Source: Cruorifilaria tuberocauda (taxonomy: Eukaryota > Nematoda > Chromadorea > Rhabditida > Onchocercidae). Taken from it: 64,000 nucleotides of DNA. Under the pieces are notes generated by a model. That model was given only the letters and a program-made list of their open reading frames with translations, did no database searches and was not told the DNA's origin. The translations under genes were made by a program, and so were the position numbers. The stretch covers positions 558,001-622,000 of the forward strand of contig JABVXU010000001.1 of assembly GCA_013365365.1 (NCBI GenBank), written 5' to 3'. This document shows positions 1 through 15,000 of the stretch, one piece after another; position 1 is the stretch's first letter; every line of letters starts with the position of its first letter.

Positions 1-29
1 GGTCGCACCAGCCAACTCCAATATCTTCA

Positions 30-41
30 TTTTCGTTATAG
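30..41 (+). promoter_or_regulatory. Possible trans-splice acceptor before the myosin start
   Basis: A pyrimidine-rich stretch ending in TAG at 41 lies 32 bases before the myosin ATG at 74. Nematode mRNAs commonly receive a spliced leader at such a site; this is inferred from position and sequence only. Confidence 0.3.
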
Positions 42-73
42 ACAATTCTGAAGATCGGACTATACTCAACACA

Positions 74-3000
74 ATGTCAGAATATGAAAGCGATCCTGGT
101 TGGCAATATTTACGTCAACCTCAACAACCGGTGATTTATTTTATAATTCAAGGGTTTTGCGGTATGACAATAGATTTAATGTTATACAAAATTGCATAAT
201 ATCATGTCATTTTATTATCATATCTCTCAAATTCTAATTATATTTTGTTCCTTTATTTCTTTACTTTCTCTTGCTATATTTTTGATGAGATTTTTTTAGT
301 GATTAAATAATCCAAAGGAATAATTTTCTAGTTTTTCAATTCATCATTTGATTGAATACCAATCAAAAATCTATCATTAAGGCAGATTTAAGTACGTTTA
401 AAATTGACCAAAAATTTAATTTTGGTTCGCTGCAACAACAACAAGAAGAACCGATTCAAAGAAGGTTTGGGTATCTGATGAAGAAGAAGGTTTCATTGTC
501 GCAGAAATTAAATCAACAAAAGATGATTTCGTTACTCTTATCACTTGTAAAGGAGTTGAGGTTTGAAATTTTAAAATTTGAAAAATATTCAATGAAATAT
601 AAGCTTGTGAAACTTTCAACTAAAGAGTTACATTTACGTTTATGCAGTAAATCTGTGCAAAATTTATTAAAATTCATAGTATTAGGAATTTTAATTACTC
701 ATTAGAGAAAAGTATTGTAATGATTTACATTGTTTTAGCCCCGAATAAATCTGTAAGATATACTAAATAACAAATACTGCACATTTTTCAAATACGAATT
801 TCAGAAGACTTTGAGGAAAGATGAAACTCAAAAAATGAATCCACGAAAGTATGAGAAAACGGAAGACATGGCAAACTTGACATTCCTGAACGATGCATCC
901 GTACTTCATAATTTACGTGAACGATACCTTTCTATGTTAATTTATGTAAGTTAGCTTTGGAAAACATTATCAGTAGCTTATCAGAATAATTAGATTTATG
1001 CATTGAATTGTTTTATTTTTAAAAGTCATGCAAAAATTTTCAAAGTTCAGATGGCATTTGTAAATTTTTATTTCTCATTAGACGAATTACTACAAACTAT
1101 TGCACATAATTCATGAATTTCACTAACATTTTTCAAATCTATGCCAACATGCAAAATACGTGCAAAGCTGAAATTTAATATTGCAGTTTAAGCTTGCAAA
1201 CGCACTCAATCTAGACGTTGGTAGCATTCGCAGGGCATTGTTCAGTTGTTTTTCAATGCATTTAAATTTTTTGCATAGGTTAGTCGGAGAGCAGATGTGT
1301 CATTCATTTTCAAACGATCTCATTGTTAAGCTCTCAGCATGAAACGAACAATAAATCAAATTAAAATAAACATTCATCTATAAAGATAAAAGCTTATTAC
1401 ATGAAAAGCCTATGACTTCATTCATCCACAAGCTCAAGTCAGAGGTCAACAAAAGTTTAACCATTCCGGACATATTGATTGTTACTGAAGGGATAGAAGC
1501 GGAAAAGTCGAAACGGATTGGATATAAAATAAAAGGATAGTTAATCATAAAATTGAGATTAAATATATTTGTTAGATATGATACTATATTATTAAATATA
1601 TTATTACAATTAATACAGGTTGATTTGTTTAATTAAATATTTCTTCACATATATTACTACCAATGTTTTTCTTTTTTTGTTGTTTGCATTATGGAATGTT
1701 TGCAAGCTCAGCTTTAACTCTTAAGCTATCCTTAGGATTTGTATACAGAAGAAAGGAAGAGAGTGGAAGAGAGTTTATCAAATATGAGACTTAGACATAT
1801 CCCAAACAGAACTATTTGCCAATATTTAACTCTTATGCATTTTGATGCTTAAATAAATCCTGTTTTCTCTGCAGAAAATCTGAAGCATAATCAAACAAAT
1901 GAAAATTTAAGTGTCCTTAAAGGAAAAAGTTCAGAAAATTTTGGAAAAAATTAACAAACTGATCATTCAATTTCCACGGGATATTGAACAAATCGTCAAA
2001 TCGCTGCATTTAATTGCACTTAAACTTGCTTAAGATATCTAAGTTTTCAAGTTAATTAGGATAACAAATACCGATTTCCAACAGAAAGCAACCATTAAGA
2101 AATCATCCTTAATAAGCTTTACAATAAAAAAGGATGAAAAGGTTCAAGTGAGAGATGTCAAAGCTTTAACGCATGCAGAATTTGGCAAAAAATTTAGAAA
2201 GAGCCATAATTCTTGGAAAAATCCCATTAATAGTGTAAAAATTGAATTACATCAAAACTTTTTCAGACTTATTCCGGACTATTCTGCTTGGCTATTAATC
2301 CTTATAAACGTTTGCCGATCTATACAGAAAGTATTTGCAAAATGTATATCGGAAAACGACGCACTGAAATGCCACCTCACTTGTTTGCTGTTTCTGACGA
2401 AGCTTATAGAAATATGATTAATAGTAATTTTCAAAATTTAAAACCGACAACAAATTTCTCAAGAAGACGATTTCAGAGAATTAAACTTCAATCGTTAAGT
2501 AATGAAAAAATGCTTATCACTGACTATAGTGATTATGATAATTCTATGAAGATGATTTGTGTTAATATGATATCAAGAATAGCTTTATTTAGAAAATTTT
2601 TAGAAGTTTGATAAATCGGGAAGTATGAATTATAGTACTATTCACGTAATCAAATATCTACCCAACTAAAAATCAAAAATTTTTAGATCACAGAAATCAA
2701 TCATTGCTAATTACCGGTGAATCAGGAGCAGGGAAAACAGAAAACACAAAAAAAGTTATAGCTTATCTTGCTATCGTTGGTGCACCAAATTCATTGATGT
2801 ACGTTTGATTTAAAGTTAAAATCGACTTTCATTAATCATATACTTTACTTCTCTATCTCATTCATAGAAATAACTATTTATTTTAAAGTATTAAGTAACT
2901 GATAATAGCAATTGGATAAAAAGTTTTACTCGTGACATGTGACATTTTGAGTTTTGAATTTATTCACGTACACACACATACACACACACGCGCAAACATG

Positions 3001-6000
3001 GACATATACACACAAACATTTAGACAATTTTAATTATCAATGTCCTCAAGCTTTGCAAATTATCTCTGGTTAAGGAAATTTTTCTGTTGCTTGATATGTG
3101 TATGTTATTGCCATTATTAATTATTATACTGATACTTTAAATAATGAATATAAAAATACAAAACAAATAATGGAAATTTCAATTTAGACTTTATTAATAA
3201 TTCTAGCAAATCGGAGAAGAATGAGAAACAAAAAGCCTCTATCGAAGATCAAATCGTCCGCACTAATCCGGTACTTGAAGCGTTCGGAAATGCAAAGACT
3301 GTACGGAACAATAATTCATCACGCTTCGGGAAATTCATTCGAATTTACTTTAATACTGGCGGAAAACTTGCCGGAGCTGATATAGAGCACTGTAAAAAGT
3401 TGTTGTATTTCCCAGTAAGATATAAAAGCATAGTAATTTTTTGGTTGAATGTTACAAATGTTGCTATTAAATTATTCGCATTATTTTTCCAACTTTAAGC
3501 TTCTTGTCTATTATCGTATCAGTTTGTACAGGAAAAATAAGAAAGAAATTTAATCACAAATTTACATATTGAAGAAGTCCTTCGCCTGATGTCGTCTTCC
3601 GTTTTCCACGGAATTTTTCCATTTCAGCAAAAAACAATTACAGATCTACTGGAAAAATCTCGTGTTATCAAGCAAGCGCCGGGAGAACGATGCTATCATA
3701 TCTTTTATCAGATTATGTCTGGTCAAGTTGCAGGATTGAAAGGTAAAATAACTTTATCTTCAATTATTTATTATGACTAGAAAAATTCGTCAAGCATTGT
3801 CATCTATTTAAAAAAAATAGACTTTGAAATTTTTTATAAATCAAATTTACCAATTTATTAGAGGATGAATTTACTTAATTAAATGATTGATGGCAAATTT
3901 GCAGAAAAGTTATTTCTAACACGCAAGATAACTGATTATCATTTAATTTCTCAAGCTGAAGTGACTATCGATGGCATGAATGACAAGGAAGAAATGCAAA
4001 TAACCGATGTTATTTATAACTTAATTCAATACATTTTTTCGTGTAATTTCAAATGACAAGTTTGTAAAAATTTCATACCTTTCGCTACTATTTGATCATT
4101 TTCTCTTTTCATTATCAGATTATTTGATTTTTCAAATTTCTGGATTTTATTTCAAATAATTCCTTTTTTCTGCAGGAATCATTCGATATTATGCATTTCG
4201 CTGAGCAAGAAAAACAAGAGGTATTTGCTTTAGTGGCTGGCATTATGCATATGGGCGAAATAAAATTCAAACAACGACCAAGAGAGGAACAAGCAGAATG
4301 TGAGGATTATCAAGGTAAGTTAATCTAATGAAATGATTTGAATTATTAAGAATTTAATCAACTTAGTGTCGGGACTTGAATCAAATTTAAAGTCTCTTAT
4401 TGCGATTTAAATCACTTCCATTAAAGGAAAGCAATGCAACGACAATATTCTCGTTTACTTGCAAAATTCTTGTGGATAAATAATTCAATGAAGTGATAAG
4501 TTAATTAGTGATAAATTAATAAGAATGACAAATTGGCGAATGTCGCATGTTGCAGAAGGTGATTTGGCTTGTAAATTATGGATGGTTGATACTGATAACT
4601 TCATATCTTCACTGTTAAAGCCCCGTGTTAAAGTTGGTATGGAGTGGGTGAGTAAAGGTCAAAACCTTGAACAAGTAAGGGGTTTTTTCGATTATTTATT
4701 TTATTTATGATAGATGAAATGATATCAGTTTCTGTTTATTTCCCAGTTATAATTAAATTTCAGGTGAATTGGACTGTAGGAGCATTAGCAAAAGCAATAT
4801 ATGCACGAATGTTTGCATGGCTGATTAAGAGGTGCAATAAAACATTAGACGCACAAGATCGTAGCCGTGATTATTTTATTGGAGTGCTTGATATTGCTGG
4901 TTTTGAAATTTTCGATGTAAGAAGTTTAACGTTTTAATCATTACTTTCAAATATTTCTTAGTTGTCGCGATATTAAGATTTTCAGAAACAAACATCGCTG
5001 GAAGTGTAACCGTACTATGAATCGATATTAGTTACAACGTTTGTTGTATTTCATTTCAGTTTAATTCATTTGAACAATTGTGGATCAATTTTGCAAATGA
5101 GAAGTTACAACAATTCTTCAATCATCATATGTTCGTTCTGGAGCAGCAAGAATATCAATGTGAAGGAATCCAGTGGAAATTTATTGATTTCGGTCTAGAT
5201 CTTCAAGCATGTATTGAACTAATTGAAAAGGTCAAATCATTTTTCATTAAATCATTGAGTTCCTATTCAATTAACAATTTTTTCTTCCATTTCTCAGTTA
5301 ACTTAAAATTAAATTATTACCGATTTTCTTATCATTTCTGAAAGTAATCATAAAATCTGTATAAAATTGATTATCAGCACTGGTATTTCTGATTATTAAT
5401 AGTTCTGTTTTAAGCCACTTGGCATCATTTCAATGTTAGATGAAGAATGTATTGTGCCAAAGGCGTCAGATTTTACATTGGCACAAAAAATCAACGATCA
5501 ACATCTTGGAAAACATCCGAATTTTCAGAAGCCGAAACCACCGAAGGGAAAACAGGCTTGTAATTGATTGAAAGAATGAGAAAATTCTGTTTTATAAGAA
5601 TTTTAATTTGAAAAATTTCAGAAGAAACTTTTGTTTGTATTACCAATTAAAAAAAGTAAATGAGAGACGAAAATTTTAATGCTGCATAGCAAGATTTGCT
5701 AATCATTCTAACAGATTGCACAAACATTCTGATAGTTAAAAGCTCTAGGCCGATGCGCACTTGGCTATAGTACATTACGCAGGTACGGTACGTTACAATG
5801 TGACAGGTTGGCTAGAGAAGAATAAAGATCCACTTAATGATACAGCTGTGAGCATTTTGAAAGCTAATGCTGGGATGGTTTTGATGACAGAAATTTGGGA
5901 AGATTACAAAACACAAGAAGATATTGCTAATTTGGGTGAGTATTTGAACGTTCGACTGGAGTTTAATAAACATTAATGGAAGAATAAAATTTATTACAAA

Positions 6001-9000
6001 CACTGTTAAATTACTTAATAACATGACAGTAGTTTATTAGCAATCATTTCAAGGTCAAAATATTCAATAGCTTTTATTTCTCAAATTGGCTTTTAGCGTT
6101 TAAATTGACGCTGGAGAAAAACTAACTCCTTACTGGTTAATATGTAAATCTGATTAAAATTTCGTAAGTTGAAATTTATCATAATTGCTTTTCTGTAAGT
6201 TCACCATAATATATTTTAATCAAATTCAGTTTGACTTTGACTTGTAATTTAGAGTTATTCAAACTTATAGGAAAATATGGTAAAACAAGCAAAAAGAAAG
6301 GCAAATCAGCTTCATTCATGACGGTTTCAATGATGTATCGCGAATCGTTGAACAACTTGATGACATTGCTTTACAAAACTTATCCACATTTCATTCGTTG
6401 TATCATACCGAACGAAAAGAAGCAATCAGGTATTCCGACTGTATCAAATTTCAAATATTTTTAAAATTCAAATCTTAAATACGACTTCGATTCTTTCTTT
6501 TTTCAATATTTCAAGCTTTTTGAAGGCGTAGTTGAAGCATCGTTGGTACTTAATCAGCTCGCCTGTAATGGCGTGCTTGAAGGTATTCGAATTTGTCGTA
6601 AAGGTTTTCCAAATCGTATCTTACATGCTGACTTCAAGCAAAGGTATCAATAATTTGAAGTTTTTTTAAGTATAATCCCTAAATTTCATAAATAGTTGGA
6701 TATTTAAGATCAGTTGTGTAAGAGATCGTCGACAGTTCTCATGGAAATGAATTTGATTCGGATGAAATTTTAATTAATTTATGGTATTCAATGTTTCTTG
6801 AGCTTTACAATACGAATTGAAATTAGATATGCTATTTTGGCTGCTGAAGAAGCATCTTCTGAAATTGATCTTAAGCCATGTGTCGTGAAGATGTGCGCAA
6901 AATTAGAAAGAGATGGAACTTTGAAACCTGGAGACTATTGTATTGGAATAACTAAGGTACTTTTTCAAAAACCCGATATCGATATCTTTTATATTCGATA
7001 TTGTTTGGATTGGAAGCTTAAAAATGGCATTAAAGTGAAGTTTACATAAAAGAATCATTTTTATAAACTTAAAATCAGAAACTTTAATTAATAATGAAAT
7101 CCAAGAATTTCTGTGATTGTAGGTATTTTTCAAAGCTGGCATCTTTGCCCAACTTGAGAATCTTCGTGATGAAGCTTTATCAATTATAATAATTAAATTT
7201 CAAAACGCATGCAGACACTATCAAGCTCAATGTGATCTGCGCTGTAGAATGCAAAGAAAGTAAGTTTTTTGCTTTTTCATATTGCAATTTAAAATATAAT
7301 ATTAATTTTTATAAAATATGAGATCTGAAATTTAAATTGGAAAGTTGAAATTTACTTAATTAGAATTTGACGTTCTGTTCAATATATTCCATATTAATTT
7401 CTGTGATTTTAGCCGATTCATAAGTATAAAATATCTATTTAGAGCTGCCATCTTATTACTGCAACATAATATTCGTGCATGGATCACATTGTGCGATTGG
7501 AATTGGTTTAAGCTATACCACCGCATTAAACCGTTAATTAAAGGAAGTGAAAAGGTAGAAGATTTTTAAAAAAGTATCTAATTTTTTAGTATAAAATTAA
7601 ATTGGTAGAGAGGAAATGAGTATATCAATTTTTAATTTTATTCGATAACTTTGTTTAAGATTAAAGATGGCGAAGACATGTTTTATCGTTTACTAAGATT
7701 CATATTAAGAAATAATACTAAGTAAAAAATAAGTAAAAAGTTTTTTCAGGAAAGCTTTTATTTTTGCAGGATGAAGAATTTGAAGCATTGCAAAAAAGAG
7801 TAAAAGAATTGGAAGAGAATTTTGATTATGAGAAAAAGTTGCATAAAGAGAGAGAATCAGAAGTAGCCAAATTGATGACCGAAAAGCAAAAACTTATCCT
7901 GCAGTTCCAACAGGAAAAGGATATAAATGCGGAAGGGAAAGAAAGAGTTGCTAAAATTCTGGCTCAAAAAGCCGATGCTCAAAAACAAGTAAGATTTTTT
8001 AACTAAAATTCTCGTTATCTTTAAATGTTAGAGTTATCTGAAAAAGTAACATCTGTATAAGTGAAAGATGTTGAAGTATCTGCTTCACTCAAATCTTGAG
8101 ATATAATTTCAAAATCGAACATTTTTCTTTAACTGTAAGTGTCATTTGTTTTTCCATCAATTTCGTCAGTAATTGTTATAAATATTAAATCTCAAAAATA
8201 AAGTAATAATGATAAGAAAGCAACTGATACTTCTAACATTACAGATTGCTTATTTAAACGAACAGCTTGCTAAACAGGAAGATAGTAATGCAGCCTTATC
8301 AAAGGCGAAAAATAAAATAGAACAGGAAAATGAAACTTTAAAACGTACAGTCTCTGAACTGGGAGCCACTTATAAGAGGCTTGATCAAGACAAGCGGGTC
8401 AAAGATCATCAACTGCGATCTTTACAGGTCCATTTATTTCACATTTTCTTATATGTCACCTTTCGTGCATTCTTCTCTTTAAGATCATATGAAATGTGAT
8501 TAAATCGATAGAATTGAAAAGTCCATAGAGGAAAATGACGTAAAGTTTCATACAATTGAAACGATTTATAATTTAATTTTATTGTTTTGAGGATGAAATA
8601 AGATCTCAGGATGAAATAATTGCAAAAATTAATAAAGAAAAAAGGCATCAAGAAGAGGTTTGCTCTTGAAAACTCTTTTTTAAACTTAATTTAAAATTTT
8701 ACCAAAAATTGTTCAATTATGAGAAGCGTACATCTTTAACGCAAATGTTTTAAATCAGATTTGGATTGGATAATTTCTCTAAGTATTTTAATTAAGTAAT
8801 AGGTATAAGAAACAGAGGATCTTTATCATCATCTAATAATGAATTATGACTTTCTTCGTTACAGACAAATCGTAAACTTTTGGAAGAAGTTCAATCTAAT
8901 GAAGACAAAATAAATCAACTGAATAAAGTACGGAATAAACTAGAACAGGCTATGGACGAGATTGCGGATAATTTGGAACGAGAACGACGGATACGTCAAG

Positions 9001-12000
9001 ATGTTGAAAAATCGAAGCGTAAGGCTGAAGGAGAATTAAAGATTGCACAAGAAAACATTGATGAATTCATGAAACAAAAACACGAAATGGAAGATGCATT
9101 GAAAAAGTAATTCGTTATGATCAATAATAATTTTTGACATAAAACTGGCACCATTTTTCCTCCGTTCAAAGGTCAACTTTCTTTAATAACTTAAGCATGT
9201 CAATAGCAAGATGAATGATACATATATATATTGTTAATTTTGCAACACATTGTACTTTAAATTGCATGTTTTGCGGAAATGAAGATGAATGAAATTTCCA
9301 TAGAGAAGATAACTTCAAACTCTAATTAAAAAATTTAACTTTTGCGCAAGTTTTTTAAATTGATAAGCTTTTGTTGAAAAGAGAATTGACGAAGTAATTT
9401 TGTAGGAAAGATAATGAAATTGCATCAATACTAACTCGTATGGATGATGAAAAATCAACGTTAAGTAAAATACAACGTCAACTAAAAGAACAAATTGCGC
9501 ATAGTCATGAACTTGAAGAACAGCTTCAGACTGAAAGACAAGCGAGACTGAAGGTTAATGGGGCGAATTGCTGACTTGTTTTCTACAGTCTAGGAAATTT
9601 GATTCAATCGAACTTATTCACGTTTTGCTATTTGCAGGAATTGATTATTTGTATCGCAGAAAAAATTTTACTCGTTCATTTTCCTTGAAACAGCAAAGTA
9701 ATAGTTACTTTTTGGAAATGATTGAGCTTTGAAAATTTTCATATTGTATGCAAAAAATTAAAACGATGTGAAATATTTCTACAAAAATATCGATACCATC
9801 AAAACAACTTTTACAGTATTGTTAAATTATCATTAATAATGCAGTTTATAACGAACATCTTTTTAATTCTTATCCAGCCAATAAGCGAAGAGAATAGAAC
9901 TTTCCTTAATTCAAATTAATAAGTAAGAATCACTAACAGGCTGGAAAAAGTCGCAGTGAAATGCAAAAAGATCTTAACGAACTTAGTGATCGTCTTGATG
10001 AAGCGGGCGGTGCGACACAAGCGCAAGTCGAGCTGAACAAGAAACGCGAAGCAGAATTATCTAAGCTTCGTCGAGATTTGGTTAGAAAGTGTTTGTGATA
10101 CTTTCTGATAAATCGATCCAATATGTAATCACATTTTTTTTCATTCAATTTTTGAAAGTTTTTTTCGACAATGTCATGCATAAGCAAAATAAAAGCTTAT
10201 TCAAATAAAAATCCATGAATAACTTTCAATTGATATGAATAGATCCGTACAAATAAGTTGCAGGAGGAAGTATCGTTAAACGCTGAAGCAGCTCTTGCTA
10301 ATTTACGTAAAAAGCATAACGATGCAATGGCGGAACTTACTGAACAGTTGGATATTGCCCAGAAGGGACGAGTCAAGTTGGTTCCAATTAATATTATTGC
10401 TTTACGTTTGATCAAGACATCCAGAGTTCCTCAGAAGAAAAATAGGATTTTTTCTATAAATTTTGCAAATGATAAACAAAAATTTAGAATAGAAAAAGAA
10501 AAAAACTCTTTGCAACGAGAATTTGATGATTTACAAGATCAGTATGATTTGGAAGCCAAACAACGCCAAAATCTGGAAAAACTTATTAAGCAGGTTAAAT
10601 TTAAAATAAATTTTTGATAAAATTTTTAATATTTCCGGAATTTTCTGAATTTTAACTAAATCAGTAAGTAATTTTTATAAAAAAAGTTTCGAATTTTAGT
10701 TGGAAGTGCAACTGGCAGATGTTCAATTGAAATTCGATGAACAAACACGAAATTTGCAAGAAGTTGTTGCAACCAAAAACAAGTTACAGCTTGAAGTCAG
10801 CGATACAATCAAGTAATGTCATTGGCTGTCCTATGCTGAATGCTAATAATGTAGTTAAGCAAAAAATAATAGAAAAAAAAGCAAATTACTGAAAGGAAAT
10901 TTTAATGGGAAGTAGAAAAATGTCGATGCGATCTGCATCGATCTTCTAAGAGATAAGCTGAAGCCATCAGTTTCCCTGTTTAGTCGATTGGAAGAGCAGG
11001 AAAATCAAATGACATTGTTGAGCCGTCTGAAACAACAATTGGTCGTACAATTAGAAGAAGTGAAACGACAATCGGAACAAGAATCTCGAGAAAAGCATTC
11101 GTTTAATTTACAGGTATATAAGCATTCACTCAGCAAATGGGAAAATCATAGCTTTCTAAATTTAACATTAAAAAGAAAGGAAACATAAAATTTAGCTCTC
11201 AAATTTGCAACTGGAATATCAACAACTTCGTGATACGATAGATGAAGAGTTGGATAGTAAAGCAGAACTTCAAAGATTACTCTCGAAAGCCAATGCTGAA
11301 GCTCAACAATGGAGAGCTCGATATGAAAGTGAAGGTATGAGTCGATCGGAAGAGCTGGAGGAAGCTAGGTAATCTACAGAATCCATTATTTCATTGCATC
11401 TGAATCGTTGACGCAATTTTTAAAATTTTGGTTAAATGTCATTAGGTGATATGCAGCAATGCCAATGATAGCACTGCTTTGCTTATCTCAGTCAGTAATA
11501 AATTGAATATTTTAGACGGAAATTGCAAGCAAAAGTGCAAGAAATGCAAGAAGCACTAAATGCAGCAAATAATCGTATTAATTCGTTAGAAAAAGCTCGC
11601 TTATGTTTGGCTAATGAACTTGAGGGTGCGCAAATGGACGCTGAAAAGGTCTGTTATTCCTCCACCAAGTGAAATTTATTTGAACACTTCCAAAATATTT
11701 TTTTTTAATTATGTTAACAATTTTACGATAATCATAGCATAAAACTGTATGATTGATGGACTCTATACATGCAAATTTATTTTTAATTCCTCTAATATAA
11801 TTTCGCTAGCATCAGATGGACCTATGAGTATAATATAATCACTTAACTCAGACTGATGTAACACTTTATTCATTCGGTATAAAGATTGATTTTTAGGCTA
11901 ACTGCTTGGCAAATTCCTTGGACAAAAAACAAAAAACATTCGATAAAACGATTGAAGAGTGGAAGCGGAAATGTGATTTGCTAACGCAGGAATTGGAAGC

Positions 12001-15000
12001 AAGTCAACGGGAAACACGGAACGGGGCCACCGAGGTATTTCGACTCCGGAGTACGATAGAGGAAACAGGAGAACAGGTGCTTTCTCTTCCTATTTCTCCC
12101 TATCTTCTAAAATGCTAATTAACTGTATTCCCAAACTGTTATTATCATTTTTAAGTAATAACCTTTACTTAGACCAATAATCAGCAACTTTCCTATCTGT
12201 GATTTTTCTTTCAGTCCCATATAAATGAAACAACGAAAAGGAGCCTGGTCAGAGTAAAAATGCAAGAGTTATCCCCAGATATTTATAGAAAACATTTTGC
12301 AATTTTAATTTATCATTAAGTTCTTTGCATTTTATTAAGCACAATGTTTAGATGGAGGCATTACGGAGAGAGAATAAAATGTTAACAGAAGAACTAAAGG
12401 AACTTACTGATCAGCTTGGCGAAGGAGGAAGAAGCTTACATGAATTACAGAAACAGAAAAGAAAATTAGAAATGGAAAAGAATGAACTTCAGGTAACTTA
12501 TCAAAAAATATCAGTGAAATCATGGTTTTGCAAGTATTGATTTTTCAATTAAATTGGTAGTGAAAACAAATTTTCAATGACTCTGGTTTTCAAAAGTTGA
12601 TAGAAAATATTCAGCAAGCATTGGATGACGCTGAAAATGCGTTGGAAATCGAAGAGAATAAAGCTTTGCGAGCCCAAATTGAGACTTCACAAATTCGATC
12701 AGAAATTGAAAAACGTATAGCTGAGAAAGACGAGGAATTCCAAAATACTCGAAACAATCATCAAAGAGCTTTGGAAAGCATGCAGGTTCCTCGATTCCTA
12801 ATCTCATTTTTCTAAAATTAGGTTTTTTAAAATATTCAAAAAAATTAAATACTTCAACTTTCTCAGTAATTAATATTAATTTATGTGTCCCATCGTTTTC
12901 ATTGGATTTGAGCCACCCTAATTTTTTGTTTCGTATTTTTAGAAGAAAGTAAGACAAATTTTCAGGTTATTTAATTTTCGCTGTAATTGATACGATTAAT
13001 ATTTAGGCCTCTCTGGAAGCAGAATCACGAGGTAGAGCTGATTTGCTTCGCATGAAAAAGAAATTGGAGTCAGACATCACTGTAAATTTTGCTTAATGTC
13101 AACTTTCTGACTACATCATATTGGGAGTTATTGAACAAAATAAGTGAATTGAAATTACAAATAGATTTCATCTTTCTAACCTAAAAATGGATCAAATATT
13201 AGGAATTAGGAGTTAAAAGTAGCACTGGATTTTCAGGAATTGCAAGTAGCATTGGATCATGCTAATCATGCTAATGTAGATGCTCAGAAAACGATTAAAC
13301 GTTATCAGGATAATGTACGTGAATTACAGGTAAAAAAATTTCATTTTATTTTGTATCGAAAATTCAAAAGGGAAGCTTTCGTCATATCTTCCCAGTACAG
13401 TTATTTATTTATATATTCCTTTATATCTGTTTTGTTGATGTCAGGGGAAGTTTTCGAGTTTAAATCTACACAGTTTGCATGAGAGCTGAAAGACTGGTTT
13501 TTTCTACTGCTAGTAGGCTTACACGGAATATGACAAGTTTCTTTCGAAAGGCTTAGTGGTATCAAGTTTGAGTATTTAAGGAAATCCGAAAGATATAAAT
13601 GAATTGTCATATATAATTAATGCAAAATATGAATTTTCAATTTCCCTTCAAGTAAAGTTCAATTACTTCAGTTAAAATGATTTTTGAATAAAATTTTAAC
13701 ATTTTAAATTTCATAGATCAATGAAATTAGTCTTTCCTAAATTTGTTAGCATGCTAGTAATTTCATAAATCTTGATAATAGACTCAAATCGGAGATGAGC
13801 AACGTCAACGTGATGAGCTACGAGAAGAAATGAACGCTATGGAAAGACGTGTACAAGCACTACAATCAGAAAAAGAGGAATTAACCGGAACTCTTGAACA
13901 GGTTGATAAGAAACAATTTTTCGGTGCTAAACTACAAATAACATTATGCAGAGTTTCTTCGGTAACTTCTTGCCAATACCGTTTTACTGAAATGATTAGT
14001 CGTTACGAGTGGTTCTCAATTAGTTTTCCAAATCTTTCATCAGATTAGCTTGAAAAGTATATAAAATTAAAAGTTGTAGTCCGAGTGTTCTTTTTAAATT
14101 TACAAATTCCTTCTTAACAATACTGAAATGCAGTTGCTTCAAGAAACAAACTTTTCCGTCCGGTTTGTTTTGTAACTTCTGTATTATCATTTGGAATTTT
14201 GTGACAAACCAATTAATTTAGGCGGAACGAATTCGTCGTCAAGCAGAACAAGAAGTTGCTGATGCAAAGGACGCAGTAAATGCTTTAAATCAAAATAATT
14301 ACTCATTATCAGCTACGAAACGAAAATTGGAATCTGAAATTCAGGTGCAAATTCAAAGCAATGGTTCTTTGACGTATTGAGCGTGGAAATTCTTGTCAAA
14401 TAGTTTTTATTCCACGATACTTATAGCAAAACTTACATCTTTTGCTGTGAAGTTATGCCCTTTTCAAACTTCTAAATGTCACTCATTAGTCTAATTAATT
14501 TAACGTGTTTCGAAATTTCGACAATTTCATTCTTCGAGTTTGTTTATTGAAAAAACAAATAATTTTTACAGGAATAATTTCTATTGTCAAACTCTCTGCA
14601 AAATCATAGTGAGTGATTAGAGATGATATCATCTTCAAAATTACTAAACTTAATTCGTCCACAAATAATGAATAAAATTAGCAATTTCTAATTCTAACGC
14701 ATCTGAACAGTTTTATTCTCTCCTGAAAATTTTATTATAATCTGACTTTATATCTGTTCCGTGCGTTTAATCGATATCTCTTAATCGATAACGCAAACTT
14801 TAGAACATTCCATGTTTGCTTCGTATAATTTATCAAGCTTGCTAGAGAGAGAATTAATGCTATTCTACAATACTGCTAACATTTGTAGGTGTTGCTTTTC
14901 AGCAACTCCATAGTGAACTGAATGAAGCATTTGGTGGATTGAAGAATACTGAGGAAAAGCAGAAGAAAGCGGTAACGGACGCAACGAAACTGGCAGAAGA

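Noticed and set aside
12574..12957. Minus-strand open frame of 127 codons
   Set aside because: Antisense to the myosin rod exon 12615-12785; no family resemblance.
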